Assembly: GCA_012522755.1 (NCBI GenBank)
Contig: JAAYJV010000097.1
Span: 1 to 55,383, forward strand
Direction of reading: 5' to 3'
Source: Candidatus Hydrogenedens sp.
GTDB taxonomy: Bacteria; Hydrogenedentota; Hydrogenedentia; Hydrogenedentales; CAITNO01
DNA length: 55,383 bases
The notes beneath the pieces are model-generated. The model searched no databases and was not told the DNA's origin. It saw only the letters and a program-made list of their open reading frames with translations. This document shows, piece by piece, positions 35,018 to 45,095 of this stretch (position 1 is its first letter; every line of letters begins with the position of its first letter). The position numbers and the translations under genes were made by a program.

Positions 35018-37747
35018 TCAGGAGCGGGGCGTTTCGATAGCGGCCTGAGCAGCGGCGAAGCGCGCGATGGGCAGACGGAAGGGGCTGCAGCTCACATAGT
35101 CCAGTCCGACGCGGTGACAGAATTTCACGGAGGAGGCTTCACCACCGTGCTCACCACAGATACCGCATTTGAGGTCGGGGCGTGTGGAGCGGCCTTTTTG
35201 CACAGCCATTTCCACAAGCTGGCCAACACCTTCCTGATCGAGAACGGCGAAGGGGTCGTCGTTCAGAATTTTCTGTTCGAGATAGATGGGCAGGAAGGTG
35301 CCGATATCGTCACGGGAGAAACCGAAGGTCATCTGCGTGAGGTCGTTGGTTCCGAAGCTGAAGAAGTCGGCGTCTTCGGCGATCTTGTCAGCGATGAGCG
35401 TGGCACGGGGCACTTCGATCATGGTTCCGACGAGGTAGTTCACCTTGGTTCCGCTTTCTTCCTGAACGTCAGCAGCAACGGCTTCCACGATAGCGCGCTG
35501 GTGGGCCAATTCTTCACGTGTGCCGATGAGGGGGATCATGATTTCGGGGAGCACTTCCACACCTTCTTTGGTGAGCTGAGCGGCGGCTGTGATGATGGCG
35601 CGGGCCTGCATTTCGGTAATTTCGGGGTAGGCGATGCCAAGACGGCAGCCACGGTGTCCGAGCATGGGGTTGAATTCGCTGAGGGCTTCAATGCGCTCAA
35701 CAACCTGTGCAGGGGTCATTCCGACGTGCTGGGCCAGAGCGTCCAGTTCTCTCTTGCCGTCTTCTTCGACCAGGCTTCCGACGAACTCGTGAAGCGGGGG
35801 ATCCAGCAGACGGACGGTGACAGGCTTGCCAGCCATGGCTCTGAAGATTTCGTCAAAATCTTTAATCTGGTAGTCAAGAAGACTCATGACCGCTTTACGC
35901 CGATCGGCTTCGTTGTTGGCCAGAATCATTTCACGGACATAGATGATACGGTCAGCGTCGAAGAACATATGCTCTGTACGGGCCAGGCCGATGCCTTCAG
36001 CACCGAAGCGCAGGGCCGTAGCGGCGTCTTCCTGACTCTCGGCATTGGCGCGGACGCCAATCTGACGCAGTTCGTCGGCCCAGGTCATGATTTCGCTGTA
36101 CCATTCGTTCTTTTCGGGTTCGGCTGGAAGGACATCCATCTGACCGAGATAGACGGTTCCGGCTGTACCGTTCATGCTGATCACGTCGCCTTCTTTCACG
36201 GTCTTGTCGCCAACGGTGAAGAATTTTTCACGGGCGTTGATGGTGATGGCCGCACAACCGACGATGCAGCATTTGCCCCAGCCACGGGCAACCAGTGCCG
36301 CGTGAGAGGTCATGCCGCCCATGGAAGTGAGGATGGCCACAGAGGAGCGCATACCTTCCACGTCTTCCGGGGAAGTTTCGTTACGGACAAGAATGACTTT
36401 CTCGCCTCTGGCGGCCCATTCTTTGGCGTCTTCACTCGTGAACACGACGCGACCCACGGCACCGCCCGGTCCGGCGGGGAGAGCTTTGGCGATGTACTGC
36501 TGTGCTTTTTCGGCTGCAGGGTCAAGCATGGGGTGGAGGAGTTCGTCAAGCTGTTCAGGGCGTACACGCATGATCGCGGTGTTTTTGTCGATAAGACCTT
36601 CTTTGGCCATTTCAACAGCCATACGGACAGCGGCGCCGCCGGTACGCTTACCGGTACGGGTCTGCAGCATATACAGGGTCTTGTCTTCAATGGTGAATTC
36701 CACGTCCTGCATGTCGCCGTAGTGTTTTTCCAGCTGGTGACGGATGTCGTCCATCTGTTTGTAGAGTTCCGGCCACTCCGCTTCCAGAGAAGGCAGGTGT
36801 TTGTTACTGTCGGATTTCGTTTCTTCGTTCAAGGGAGAGGGTGTACGGATACCCGCTACAACGTCTTCGCCCTGGGCATTGAGGAGCCATTCGCCGAAGA
36901 ATTTGTTTTCGCCTGTGGCGGGGTTACGGGTGAAGGCAACGCCTGTGGCGGAGTCTTTGGCGAGGTTACCGAAGACCATGGCCTGCACGTTAACGGCTGT
37001 ACCCCAATCATCAGGAATATTTTCGATGCGACGGTAGGCGATGGCGCGTTTGCCGTTCCAGGACTGGAACACGGCCCGGATGCCGCCCCAGAGCTGATCT
37101 TTGGGGTCATCGGGGAAAGCTTCGCCGAAACAGTCGACGACGATTTGTTTGTATTCGTCACAAAGCTTTTTCAGGTCGTCAGCGTCGAGATCGGCGTCTT
37201 CTGTCACGCCTTTGGCCTGTTTCATGGCTTCCATGGCGTCTTCCATTTTGTTGCGAACGCCTTCGCCGTCAGCGGGCTCAATACCAGCGGCTTTTTCCAT
37301 GACAACATCGGCATACATCATGATGAGACGACGATAGGAGTCATAAACAAAGCGCTCATCGCCACTCTTTTTGATGAGGCCGGGAATGGTTTCCTGATTC
37401 AGGCCGACATTGAGGACGGTGTCCATCATACCGGGCATGGAAATGCGGGCACCGGATCGAACAGCAAGAAGCAGGGGGTTTTCAGGGTCATTGAATTTTT
37501 TGCCCATGGCTTCTTCAACTTGCTTGATGGCGACATCAGCTTCGTCATAAACGTTCTGAGGAACTTTGCCATCATTCGCATAGTATTCAGTGCAAACTTC
37601 TGTGGTGATCGTGAAGCCGGCGGGAACGGGGATGCCCAGACTGGCCATCTCACACAGGTTGGCGCCTTTTCCACCGAGAAGATTTCTCATCTCACCTGTA
37701 CCTTCGGCTGTGCCGCCGCCAAAGAAATACACACTCTTTTTTGCCAT
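35018..37747 (-). CDS. ppdK: Pyruvate, phosphate dikinase
   Basis: The 909-residue enzyme interconverts pyruvate and phosphoenolpyruvate with ATP and phosphate. It starts MAKKSVYFFGGG with the ATP-grasp domain (LLGGKGANLCEMASLGIPVPAGF, AVRSGARISMPGMMDTVLN). The swivelling domain has phospho-histidine H482 in GGMTSHAALVARGWGK. The PEP-binding barrel has LLDPPLHEF, FSFGTNDLTQM and the catalytic Cys region CGICGEHGGE. The frame is open to 37888, but the ATG at 37747 has AAGGAGAG upstream and fits the family start. It may serve glycolysis or gluconeogenesis in an anaerobe. Confidence 0.96.
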   Translation of the reverse strand: MAKKSVYFFGGGTAEGTGEMRNLLGGKGANLCEMASLGIPVPAGFTITTEVCTEYYANDGKVPQNVYDEADVAIKQVEEAMGKKFNDPENPLLLAVRSGARISMPGMMDTVLNVGLNQETIPGLIKKSGDERFVYDSYRRLIMMYADVVMEKAAGIEPADGEGVRNKMEDAMEAMKQAKGVTEDADLDADDLKKLCDEYKQIVVDCFGEAFPDDPKDQLWGGIRAVFQSWNGKRAIAYRRIENIPDDWGTAVNVQAMVFGNLAKDSATGVAFTRNPATGENKFFGEWLLNAQGEDVVAGIRTPSPLNEETKSDSNKHLPSLEAEWPELYKQMDDIRHQLEKHYGDMQDVEFTIEDKTLYMLQTRTGKRTGGAAVRMAVEMAKEGLIDKNTAIMRVRPEQLDELLHPMLDPAAEKAQQYIAKALPAGPGGAVGRVVFTSEDAKEWAARGEKVILVRNETSPEDVEGMRSSVAILTSMGGMTSHAALVARGWGKCCIVGCAAITINAREKFFTVGDKTVKEGDVISMNGTAGTVYLGQMDVLPAEPEKNEWYSEIMTWADELRQIGVRANAESQEDAATALRFGAEGIGLARTEHMFFDADRIIYVREMILANNEADRRKAVMSLLDYQIKDFDEIFRAMAGKPVTVRLLDPPLHEFVGSLVEEDGKRELDALAQHVGMTPAQVVERIEALSEFNPMLGHRGCRLGIAYPEITEMQARAIITAAAQLTKEGVEVLPEIMIPLIGTREELAHQRAIVEAVAADVQEESGTKVNYLVGTMIEVPRATLIADKIAEDADFFSFGTNDLTQMTFGFSRDDIGTFLPIYLEQKILNDDPFAVLDQEGVGQLVEMAVQKGRSTRPDLKCGICGEHGGEASSVKFCHRVGLDYVSCSPFRLPIARFAAAQAAIETPRS

Positions 37748-37886
37748 AATAGTAGACTCTCCTTGGGTTAATGAGTGACATCCCCTTTTTGGTGCTTTTG
37801 TAGCAGGATGTACAAGAACTGCGGGAAACGGGGATAGCTTAGAAGGTCCGGCGAGTTGCGCCGCGGATGCGGTAAACACCAGCAGC

Positions 37887-37916
37887 ATTCTACTACAAAC
37901 ACTATTGAATATGCAA
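37887..37916 (-). promoter_or_regulatory. Possible promoter of ppdK
   Basis: On the minus strand TTGCAT (37916-37911) and TAGAAT (37892-37887) are 18 bases apart. The -10 box matches five of six positions and the -35 is weak. The transcript would have a leader of about 130 bases before the ATG at 37747. Confidence 0.4.
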
Positions 37917-38124
37917 ACGATACTGTTTATTCGCCTGGATGAGACTGAAAAAATTTTCTGTTTTTATGGCTTTACCGCTGTACTCAGTGTTCTTCTTCAT
38001 TTTTCCAGTATGGATCCTGGCCATTTTCCGCCTCGTTGTCGCTGAATACTTTGATGAGGGGATTCAGTTGGATCGGTTGGATGTGGGAGGAGCGGGGGCC
38101 TGTTCCGGGCATTGTTGCGGGGTC

Positions 38125-38151
38125 AGTGGACCAAGTGGACAGAGTGGACGT
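38125..38151 (+). repeat. Three 9-base tandem units AGTGGACNN
   Basis: The units are AGTGGACCA, AGTGGACAG and AGTGGACGT. A related array (ATGGACAGA, ATGGACGGA, ATGGACAGA, GTGGA) lies at 47521-47552 in another gap. Two unlinked intergenic copies in 55 kb suggest a dispersed family. Confidence 0.6.
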
Positions 38152-38395
38152 GTTAAGACGATAGGTCTTTTTATGCCTCAAAGTTGTTTTTTCGTGTGTG
38201 ACCTGATTGACCTGGTTTTAAAAAAAGAATCATGTGGTTGCGGCTGTGCTGTGCTGTTTTCAGGTACATTCCATCGGCCTTCATACCCCCTGGTTTGCAT
38301 ATACTCTCCATACTCTGCAGAATAAGGAGGCTGTACATCGCCGTAATTTCCGGTGAAGAGGGCGCAATTGTTATAACCACAGGTCGGAGGGCCTT

Positions 38396-41300
38396 ATGAA
38401 GTTTACAAAAGAACAGAGAGCAGCCATTGAGGCTGGCCGCCCCGTGGTGGGGGTTTCGGCCGGTGCGGGATCGGGAAAAACAGCCATTCTCGTAGAACGC
38501 ATCTTCCATCTGCTGTCACACCCCGAATTGTGGGGAGACGTCACTCCGGGGCTGAATCGTATTGCGGCCATTACTTTCACGAACAAGGCCGCTGCTGAAA
38601 TGAAGGCCCGTCTCCGGTTGCGTTTCCGTGCCCACAGCCCTGATATCGAGCCCGATGAGCTCAGTTTCTGGCGCACCATGGAATATCAGGTGGACAGTGC
38701 ACAGATAACGACCATCCATTCCTTCTGCGCCGCTATTTTGCGTGAAAATGCCCTTCATTTCCAGATGGATCCGGACTGGAAAGTGCTGAGTGATGCCGAA
38801 TCAGCACGCCTCACCGAACGCGCGCTCATACAAACACTGGACACTCTTCTGGAGTCCGGAAACCCGGCTGCCTGTCGCCTATCCGTGCTCATGCCCCGGC
38901 ACAGCATCAAAGAGGTGCTGAAAAAAATGCTTGTTCGCCGTTGGGACTACAGGGCTGTTTTCGATGCCATGCCCGAAGGCGATGCTGAGGCTCTGTTCAC
39001 TTTCTGGCAGGAGCGTTTTCAACCCCTTTATCATGGATTGTTGCGCAAACTGGCCCGGGCTCCCCAGATCCCCTATTTTGTGGAACTTCTGCAATCTTTT
39101 GATGGGACCTGTTTCGACCCTTTTAACACCCGGGAGCAGATGCGTACGGATTATATTCATGCACTGCTATCGCTCCGGGCCGGTGTGGACAATCTGCCGG
39201 AGATTCTGACAAGATTGAAAGCAGACTATCCCGACATGCGCCATTCCGGCAAGAATTGGGTCAAGGGTTTTTACAAAGCAACGGGCGAAGCCTTGAATCA
39301 GGTTAAAAGGTGGATGGAATCCTGGGTGTGGTGTCCCGAATGGAATCCTCAGGAGAATGCTGAAAGCGCTCAGATCACGTCAGATTTCGCGGTTCTTTTT
39401 CGCGAAGCGGACAAAGAGCTGCGTCTGCTCCGTCAAGAGGCCTCAGCTCTGGATTTTGATGATATCATCAACGAGACACTGTATTACCTGAAACAAGACC
39501 CTGCTCTCTGTGACCGAGTGGCCTCATCCTTCACTTTTCTGCTCATTGACGAATTTCAGGATACGGACAGCCGTCAGCTGGATATTGCTCATCTTCTCGC
39601 AGACAGACCTGGCGGCCCATCCCTTTTCTTCGTGGGCGATGCCAAGCAATCCATTTATCTTTTCCGGGGAGCCAATGTAGGCCTTTTCAATAATGAGATA
39701 CGCCGTGACCCGGAACCGGTTTCGCTTCTGCACAATTTCCGGACCCTGCCCGATGTGCTCCATTTCATCAATGATCTCTTTGTCCGCAGTGATATGCTCA
39801 ATGCTGTGGAAGCCTACAGGCCCATGATTCCTTTCCGTCCTTCCGTCGGTGAGTCCCGGGTTGAATGTTTTGTTCCCGCCAAATTGAAGAGTGCCGGAGA
39901 TCAGCGTGAGCAGGAGGCCCGATTCATCGCTCAGCGCATCTATTCCATGTGTCACAGTGAGCAGCCTTTACAGTTGCGCCGGAAAAACGAGGAGGGCATG
40001 CGTCCCGCCACGTATGATGATATTGTGCTTCTCTTCCGGCGTGGTACCAAGATGCACAGTTATGAAGCGGCACTGCGCGAGGCCAACATTCCCTATAACC
40101 GTGTGGCTGGCGAAGGTTTTTTCAAGCGTCGTGAAGTGTTGGATGTACTGGCCATGCTGCAGCTTGTAATTGATCCTTGGGATGAGGAAGCACTTTTGAC
40201 GGTTTTACGCAGTCCTCTGGTGGGACTGTCTGACGAGGATCTCATGCGCCTGTCGCGGTGCCCCGGAGGACTGGCCGCCGCTTTTCACGAAAAAGAGATA
40301 CCCGAAAACTTTTCAGCGCCGGAGATACTGGAAGAAGGCCGCTGTCTTTTTGAAGATTTATATGAACGCCGTGAGTGGCCGCCAGCCCGCTGGCTGGAGC
40401 GTCTTGTGCAGCTCACCCGTTTTGAGGCCATTCTGCTGGATCGCTATCTGGGTCTTCAGAGCGTGTCCAATTTGCGTAAATTACGGAACATGGCTGAGAA
40501 ATTCAGTCAGACAGATCTGGGCGTTCTGCCGGAGTTCGCCCGCTATGTGGAAGAGCTTTCCGTGCGTGAACTGCGTGAAGGTGATGCCGAGCTCCAGACT
40601 CAGGGCATGGGTGCCGTCACACTGATGACCATTCATAAATCCAAAGGGCTGGAGTTTCCCATTGTCTTTCTGCCCGAACTTATGGTGGGTACATCAGAAC
40701 CGGATCCCGGCATTTTATGTATGCACCAGGATCTGGGTGTGGCGGCCAAACACAGTGACGGCCTGGGCGGTTTCACGGGCGGTGGTTATTATGAACTGTT
40801 GAAACGGCTCTCTTTCTGGGAGAATCTGATGGAGCGGGCCCGAATCCTGTATGTTGCCATGACCCGTGCACGCGAATATCTGATCTTGTGCGGTGTCGAT
40901 GAAGTCAATCCCTTCACCTGGGCAGGCATCCTCAACCGTTTCTATGGTCTTCCCGACAGAAAGCATGGCGAAATGATTCAGGGCGACGGGTGGAACATCT
41001 TTGTTCATCGCGTCGCAACAGATGCTCCGCCAGAGAATGCGAGAAAAAGAAAAGTTCTGCAACCCGATGAAGAAGCCATCAGCAAGCGCCTTCAGCCTCT
41101 GATACAGGAAAGCACCTCAAGAAAGCATATTTCCGTCTCAGCACTTCTTGAAAACCTGGGCTATGGCGAAGATGAGGAAGAGGCTGCCAGAGTCATTTCC
41201 CTTCTCCCCGATTCCAGTCAGGAAGAACAAGAGCAGGAGCCTCAGCCGCGTATTCGTGGAGCAGCCATGGATCGCGGAACGCTTTTTCACCGTCTTTTTG

Positions 41301-41770
41301 AACTCTGGGATTTCCAAAAAGATATCCTTCCCTCTCTGGAGAACCTGGTTTTTGAATCGGGTATCGATTTCCGTCAGGCTTCGGAGCTTCTCACAAGTAT
41401 GCGCCGCTGCGTGGATACTTTTCGTCAGGCCGCCAGCTGGCCTCTCTTTGCTCAGGCTGAAAGCCTGGAGAAAGAAGTGCCTTTCATGCTGAATCTGGGA
41501 GAGTTCATGCTCCATGGCGTGGTCGATGTTCTCATTGATGGGCGCATTCTCGTGGACTATAAAACAGGCCACCATCACCCAGACAACCAGGCCCGCTATG
41601 AAAGCCAGTTGCTCCTCTATGGTGCCGCCTTGAAGGAGATTCGTGGTACACTTCCTGAGAAGGCCATACTCTGGTATCTGGATGCGGGTGTATTTGAAGA
41701 AATAAGCCTGGATCCCGTTAGGATGGAAAATCTTGTGCAGCAGGCTTCAGCAAGCCTCATGAAGAGTTGA
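38396..41770 (+). CDS. addA: AddA-like UvrD helicase-nuclease
   Basis: The 1124-residue protein is a superfamily 1 helicase: Walker A GAGSGKT (23-29), TIHSFCAAIL, Walker B LLIDEFQDTD (382-391), GDAKQSIYLFRGA, and TIHKSKGLEFPIVFLPE with later motif VAMTRARE. A RecB-type nuclease domain at the end has D1044 (GVVDVLIDG), D1054 and K1056 (DYKTG). This combination is that of AddA, which with AddB processes double-strand breaks for recombination. No addB is next to it, so the partner lies elsewhere or it acts alone. GGAGGG precedes the ATG. Confidence 0.87.
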   Translation: MKFTKEQRAAIEAGRPVVGVSAGAGSGKTAILVERIFHLLSHPELWGDVTPGLNRIAAITFTNKAAAEMKARLRLRFRAHSPDIEPDELSFWRTMEYQVDSAQITTIHSFCAAILRENALHFQMDPDWKVLSDAESARLTERALIQTLDTLLESGNPAACRLSVLMPRHSIKEVLKKMLVRRWDYRAVFDAMPEGDAEALFTFWQERFQPLYHGLLRKLARAPQIPYFVELLQSFDGTCFDPFNTREQMRTDYIHALLSLRAGVDNLPEILTRLKADYPDMRHSGKNWVKGFYKATGEALNQVKRWMESWVWCPEWNPQENAESAQITSDFAVLFREADKELRLLRQEASALDFDDIINETLYYLKQDPALCDRVASSFTFLLIDEFQDTDSRQLDIAHLLADRPGGPSLFFVGDAKQSIYLFRGANVGLFNNEIRRDPEPVSLLHNFRTLPDVLHFINDLFVRSDMLNAVEAYRPMIPFRPSVGESRVECFVPAKLKSAGDQREQEARFIAQRIYSMCHSEQPLQLRRKNEEGMRPATYDDIVLLFRRGTKMHSYEAALREANIPYNRVAGEGFFKRREVLDVLAMLQLVIDPWDEEALLTVLRSPLVGLSDEDLMRLSRCPGGLAAAFHEKEIPENFSAPEILEEGRCLFEDLYERREWPPARWLERLVQLTRFEAILLDRYLGLQSVSNLRKLRNMAEKFSQTDLGVLPEFARYVEELSVRELREGDAELQTQGMGAVTLMTIHKSKGLEFPIVFLPELMVGTSEPDPGILCMHQDLGVAAKHSDGLGGFTGGGYYELLKRLSFWENLMERARILYVAMTRAREYLILCGVDEVNPFTWAGILNRFYGLPDRKHGEMIQGDGWNIFVHRVATDAPPENARKRKVLQPDEEAISKRLQPLIQESTSRKHISVSALLENLGYGEDEEEAARVISLLPDSSQEEQEQEPQPRIRGAAMDRGTLFHRLFELWDFQKDILPSLENLVFESGIDFRQASELLTSMRRCVDTFRQAASWPLFAQAESLEKEVPFMLNLGEFMLHGVVDVLIDGRILVDYKTGHHHPDNQARYESQLLLYGAALKEIRGTLPEKAILWYLDAGVFEEISLDPVRMENLVQQASASLMKS

Positions 41771-41994
41771 AAACTGTTTTGTCGAAATTTTATTTTGAAA
41801 GAAAAAGACCTGATTTGATCTGAGCAACCGTTTACCGCATAATTACCTGTGAAGTGGGCGGCTGCTTTTCAGCCGGCTGTCACTTTGCCACAGAAAAACC
41901 AAGCGTACGGTGAAAGTAACAAAAAGCGCCATGCGGGCGTTGGTAAGGGCTTTGTAACGTGCTTTCTTTTTCGCGTTTTAAAAAAGAAGCGGTG

Positions 41995-44196
41995 ATGATC
42001 CGCCGCATATTCAAGGGAGAACCGCATGCGTACCGCCTTTTGATCGAGCGGTACCAACCCATGACCTACGCTGTGGCGCTTGCCAATACAGGCAGCGTTT
42101 TTCTTGCAGACAAAGCGACAGCGGCCGCTTTTGAAAGCGGCTATGGTCGTTTGATTTCCCTTACGGATCCCCGGAAACTCGGCATCATGATGTGCGGTCT
42201 GGCCCAGGTGGAATCGGATAATCTCCTGTCCAGACGGGCCGCCAACTGGAATCTTCCGCGAACGCGCAGGGAAGCTTCGCCCGTGGATCTGCAATGGATT
42301 CAGACGGAATTGATTGAACCGCTCATGGAAGAGCTGGGTTCCTTCACTCATCAGGAGCGCATGGGTATTCTGCTCCACAGTTTTTGCGGCATGAACCCCC
42401 GTCAGATTGCGGAAGTGCTCAAGATAGAACATAAGGAAGCGGCTGAGGATCTGGCACGGACCCGCGAGAATGTGGAAGCGGCCTTGTTGAAAGAGGTCCG
42501 CAAAGCCCTTTTCCCGGAGATCAACAACGCCGAACGTCTGGCCCATATCGTCACTACAGTGGGTGGTCAGGCATCGGCTGAAAAGGCTCTGAAAAAAACC
42601 ACTCTTGGAAAAAGACGGGGCCGTCGTACGCCTTTGCTTCTCACAACGCTGATCCTGCTGGTTGTGGGAATAGGCGCTTATTTCGGGTACACGGCATTTT
42701 ATGGAGTCGGTCCGCAACTGTTTTTCGGAGAAGGTCCGACTTCCTCCGAAGGAACATCCGCACAAGAAAACGACCCATCTGAAGAGAGCCGACGGGCCGA
42801 TCGTCCCGCACCGACCAACTATTCCATTGAAGGCCGTGTGGTGGACATCCGCTTTATTGAAGATGGACTGGCCGGCCTCACAGTGCGCAGCCAGGATAAG
42901 GAAGTGGAAACTGATTCCTACGGTGCCTTTGAAATCCGCGGGGTAGCCCGGGGTGAGCATCGGGTCTCCGTTTATTATGGGGATAAACTCCTGCGTGAAA
43001 ACGTGCGTCATCATACCAACCAGAAAAATCCGTCCATTGAAGTGGAGATGGATCCGTCCATGCCGACCCGATTCAAGATGGTCGGAAGGGTAACCGACCG
43101 GCTCACGGGACTTGCCATCAGAGAGGTGGAACAGGCCTGTATCAAAGAACATACAACCATCTTGCAGCCCTTTGTGTTGAATATGTTTCAAAAGCAGGAG
43201 AATGAAGACGGATTCGTGCGGGTGAATCTGCTGACGCCCGGTGACTATACCGTATGGGTACGTGCAAAAGGTTATGCTCCTCTGGCTGTTCCTTTCGTCA
43301 TAGATGAACATTGGGATGCTCATGAGATAGTGGAAATACCTCTTCACCGGGCCGCATCGCTGGAAGGCATTCTCTACAACGCCAATGAACTCAGCATCAA
43401 CGGAGCCAATATTCTTCCCCGCGAAGGATCCAGGATGAACCTGACTAAAAGCCGTATCTCATATAAAGAGACTGATTCCATGGGGCGCTTTGAAATATAT
43501 GAACTTCCCATAGGAGTTCATTCATTACTTTTCGCCAGTGAAGATCATGGTACAGGTCGGGCTATCGTTCAATTGGAGTCAGGAAAGACCACACGTATCC
43601 GGGTTCAGGTACCCCGATCCAGTACCATCAGCGGTGACCTCTCCCTTCATGGCCGTCCTGCACAATTCAAAGATTTACGCCGACGTCTGGGCGGAAGTTA
43701 CGTTGATCTGCTGAAGACGGTCAATTACCTGTCTCCGGGTCAATATGAACTGCCCTTTACGCCCGAAACAGTGTTTTTCTGGGGCTCCGTTGAACCGGGA
43801 GCCGGAGACAACTGGTTTGACCGACGCATGGAGCAGGAAGCGGAGGTGACCACTTCGCAGACCACCTGGATTGACTTCAACTTTGACGATGGCAAAGGAT
43901 CCATTCAGGGGAATGTTTCCCTTCAGGGCGCCACACCTCGTTCCGCCTTTGTGGAGATTGTCCTGAACGGCACCAATAATCTGGAAAAAGACCGGATCTT
44001 TTATGATCTGGGTTCCAGCGGTTCCTATCACGCAAGCCGTCTCCCCCTGAAATCTGGCGAGGTCATTGTCTATGCCACACCGAACAGCGTCAGCCAGGAG
44101 GAATTCTGGCAGAGCCGTTCCTCGCTGAAAAGAAAGAGTACTTCCTTCACTCTGGATGAGGGGAAAACATCATTGCATATCAACTTCAATCTCTGA
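41995..44196 (+). CDS. Sigma-factor-like domain fused by a membrane segment to carboxypeptidase-regulatory-like domains
   Basis: From the ATG at 41995 the protein has 733 residues; a GTG at 41959 would add 12. Residues 1-90 resemble ECF sigma region 2 (FKGEPHAYRLLIERYQPMTY) but are degenerate. Residues 120-170 resemble region 4 (HQERMGILLHSFCGMNPRQIAEVLKIEHKEAAEDLARTRENV). After a basic stretch a membrane segment follows (221-241, RTPLLLTTLILLVVGIGAYF). The periplasmic part has at least four beta-sandwich units of carboxypeptidase-regulatory-like type (IEGRVVDIRFIEDGLAGLTVR, KMVGRVTDRLTGLAIREVE, SLEGILYN, STISGDLSLHG). The result would be a membrane-tied sigma-like factor with its own sensor. 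No anti-sigma gene is next to it. Confidence 0.7.
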   Translation: MIRRIFKGEPHAYRLLIERYQPMTYAVALANTGSVFLADKATAAAFESGYGRLISLTDPRKLGIMMCGLAQVESDNLLSRRAANWNLPRTRREASPVDLQWIQTELIEPLMEELGSFTHQERMGILLHSFCGMNPRQIAEVLKIEHKEAAEDLARTRENVEAALLKEVRKALFPEINNAERLAHIVTTVGGQASAEKALKKTTLGKRRGRRTPLLLTTLILLVVGIGAYFGYTAFYGVGPQLFFGEGPTSSEGTSAQENDPSEESRRADRPAPTNYSIEGRVVDIRFIEDGLAGLTVRSQDKEVETDSYGAFEIRGVARGEHRVSVYYGDKLLRENVRHHTNQKNPSIEVEMDPSMPTRFKMVGRVTDRLTGLAIREVEQACIKEHTTILQPFVLNMFQKQENEDGFVRVNLLTPGDYTVWVRAKGYAPLAVPFVIDEHWDAHEIVEIPLHRAASLEGILYNANELSINGANILPREGSRMNLTKSRISYKETDSMGRFEIYELPIGVHSLLFASEDHGTGRAIVQLESGKTTRIRVQVPRSSTISGDLSLHGRPAQFKDLRRRLGGSYVDLLKTVNYLSPGQYELPFTPETVFFWGSVEPGAGDNWFDRRMEQEAEVTTSQTTWIDFNFDDGKGSIQGNVSLQGATPRSAFVEIVLNGTNNLEKDRIFYDLGSSGSYHASRLPLKSGEVIVYATPNSVSQEEFWQSRSSLKRKSTSFTLDEGKTSLHINFNL

Positions 44197-44246
44197 TGGA
44201 TTCCTGCAGCCGCTCATTATTTTAAAAAAAGGTCCCCCCGAGACTG

Positions 44247-45032
44247 ATGACACTTCTTACTTCCCTGCTCTTCACCTGGCTGGCTGTTTTCGGAGAGGTG
44301 ACGGTTGAGTTGCCTTCTGCTGAAGAACAGATTCAGGAAAGCTCTGATACAGGGGATACCATTGTCCTGCTTCAGGGCATGGGTCGGGGCTGTGCCTCTT
44401 TGTGGGTGCTCGATACACGGCTTCAGAGTGCGGGCTACAGAACCCTGAACTTCCCCTATGTGGCGCACAGCCGATCCATAGAAGAAATGGCTCTTCAGTT
44501 TCTGGAATTTTTGCGTGAACGGGTGGAACAGTTTCCCTATCATATCGTTGCCCATTCTCTGGGAACCCTGATTGCCCGGGCCGCCTTTGAACAGGAATTG
44601 CCCCCGGGCCTCGGTCGGGTAGTGCTCATCGCACCACCCAATGAACCCACCGGCCTGCTCCGTTTACTCAAGGAAAATCCCGTATATCAATGGTTTACAG
44701 GGAGCAGCGGCCAGCAGGTGGCTTCTGATGAGTTTTATGAAAATCTGCCACCGCCCCCTGTGGAATTCGCCATCATAGCCGGCGACCGGGGCCAGGAGTT
44801 TACCCTGACTGAGCCCAACGATGGCGTCATTACCGTAGCCAGCACCCGTCTGCCCGGTATGGCCGACTGGATTGTCATGCCCCATGCCCACAATTTTCTT
44901 GCCAACAGCCGACGGGTAGCCGCCCTTTGTGTCTCTTTTCTTGAAAAAGGATCGTTCAATCGTGAAGAAGTGAGTGAAGAGCGGGCGGCCGGGGAACAGC
45001 CTCGGGAATACCGGGAAGAACCGTCCCCCTGA
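44247..45032 (+). CDS. Secreted or lipid-anchored lipase-like alpha/beta hydrolase
   Basis: The 261-residue protein has a short hydrophobic start (residues 2-16) that could be a signal peptide or anchor. It then has an alpha/beta-hydrolase core with the oxyanion strand VLLQGMGRG (40-48), the nucleophile S104 in AHSLGT, D192 in EPNDGVITVAST and H213 or H215 in MPHAHNFL. This arrangement resembles lipase class 2 and PGAP1-like hydrolases. The substrate is unknown. The C-terminal tail is charged and probably disordered. Confidence 0.7.
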   Translation: MTLLTSLLFTWLAVFGEVTVELPSAEEQIQESSDTGDTIVLLQGMGRGCASLWVLDTRLQSAGYRTLNFPYVAHSRSIEEMALQFLEFLRERVEQFPYHIVAHSLGTLIARAAFEQELPPGLGRVVLIAPPNEPTGLLRLLKENPVYQWFTGSSGQQVASDEFYENLPPPPVEFAIIAGDRGQEFTLTEPNDGVITVASTRLPGMADWIVMPHAHNFLANSRRVAALCVSFLEKGSFNREEVSEERAAGEQPREYREEPSP

Positions 45033-45095
45033 ATACGCCGGAGAGCGGATGATCCGCAAAAGTCTTTTTGCCACTTCCTCGCAAAGGAAAAGACC

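Larger units (their letters stand above)
37748..38395. other. Divergent intergenic region between ppdK and addA-like gene
   Basis: These 648 bases hold the candidate ppdK promoter and three 9-base units AGTGGACNN at 38125-38151. The rest shows no convincing gene. A frame from 37939 has no ribosome-binding site and a cysteine-rich low-quality translation. GGAGGG just before 38396 serves the next gene. Confidence 0.6.

Noticed and set aside
35006-37771. A 921-codon open frame on the + strand opposite ppdK
   Set aside because: It mirrors ppdK exactly, has a His/Gly/Phe-rich translation without any family features and no ribosome-binding site. It is a by-product of codon use in ppdK.
41859-41875. 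Short hairpin (CGGCTG/CAGCCG) after the addA-like gene as terminator
   Set aside because: The stem has six bases and no T-run follows.
41869-43347. A 492-codon minus-strand frame opposite the sigma-like fusion gene
   Set aside because: The + strand frame has clear domains and a membrane segment; the minus frame has none.
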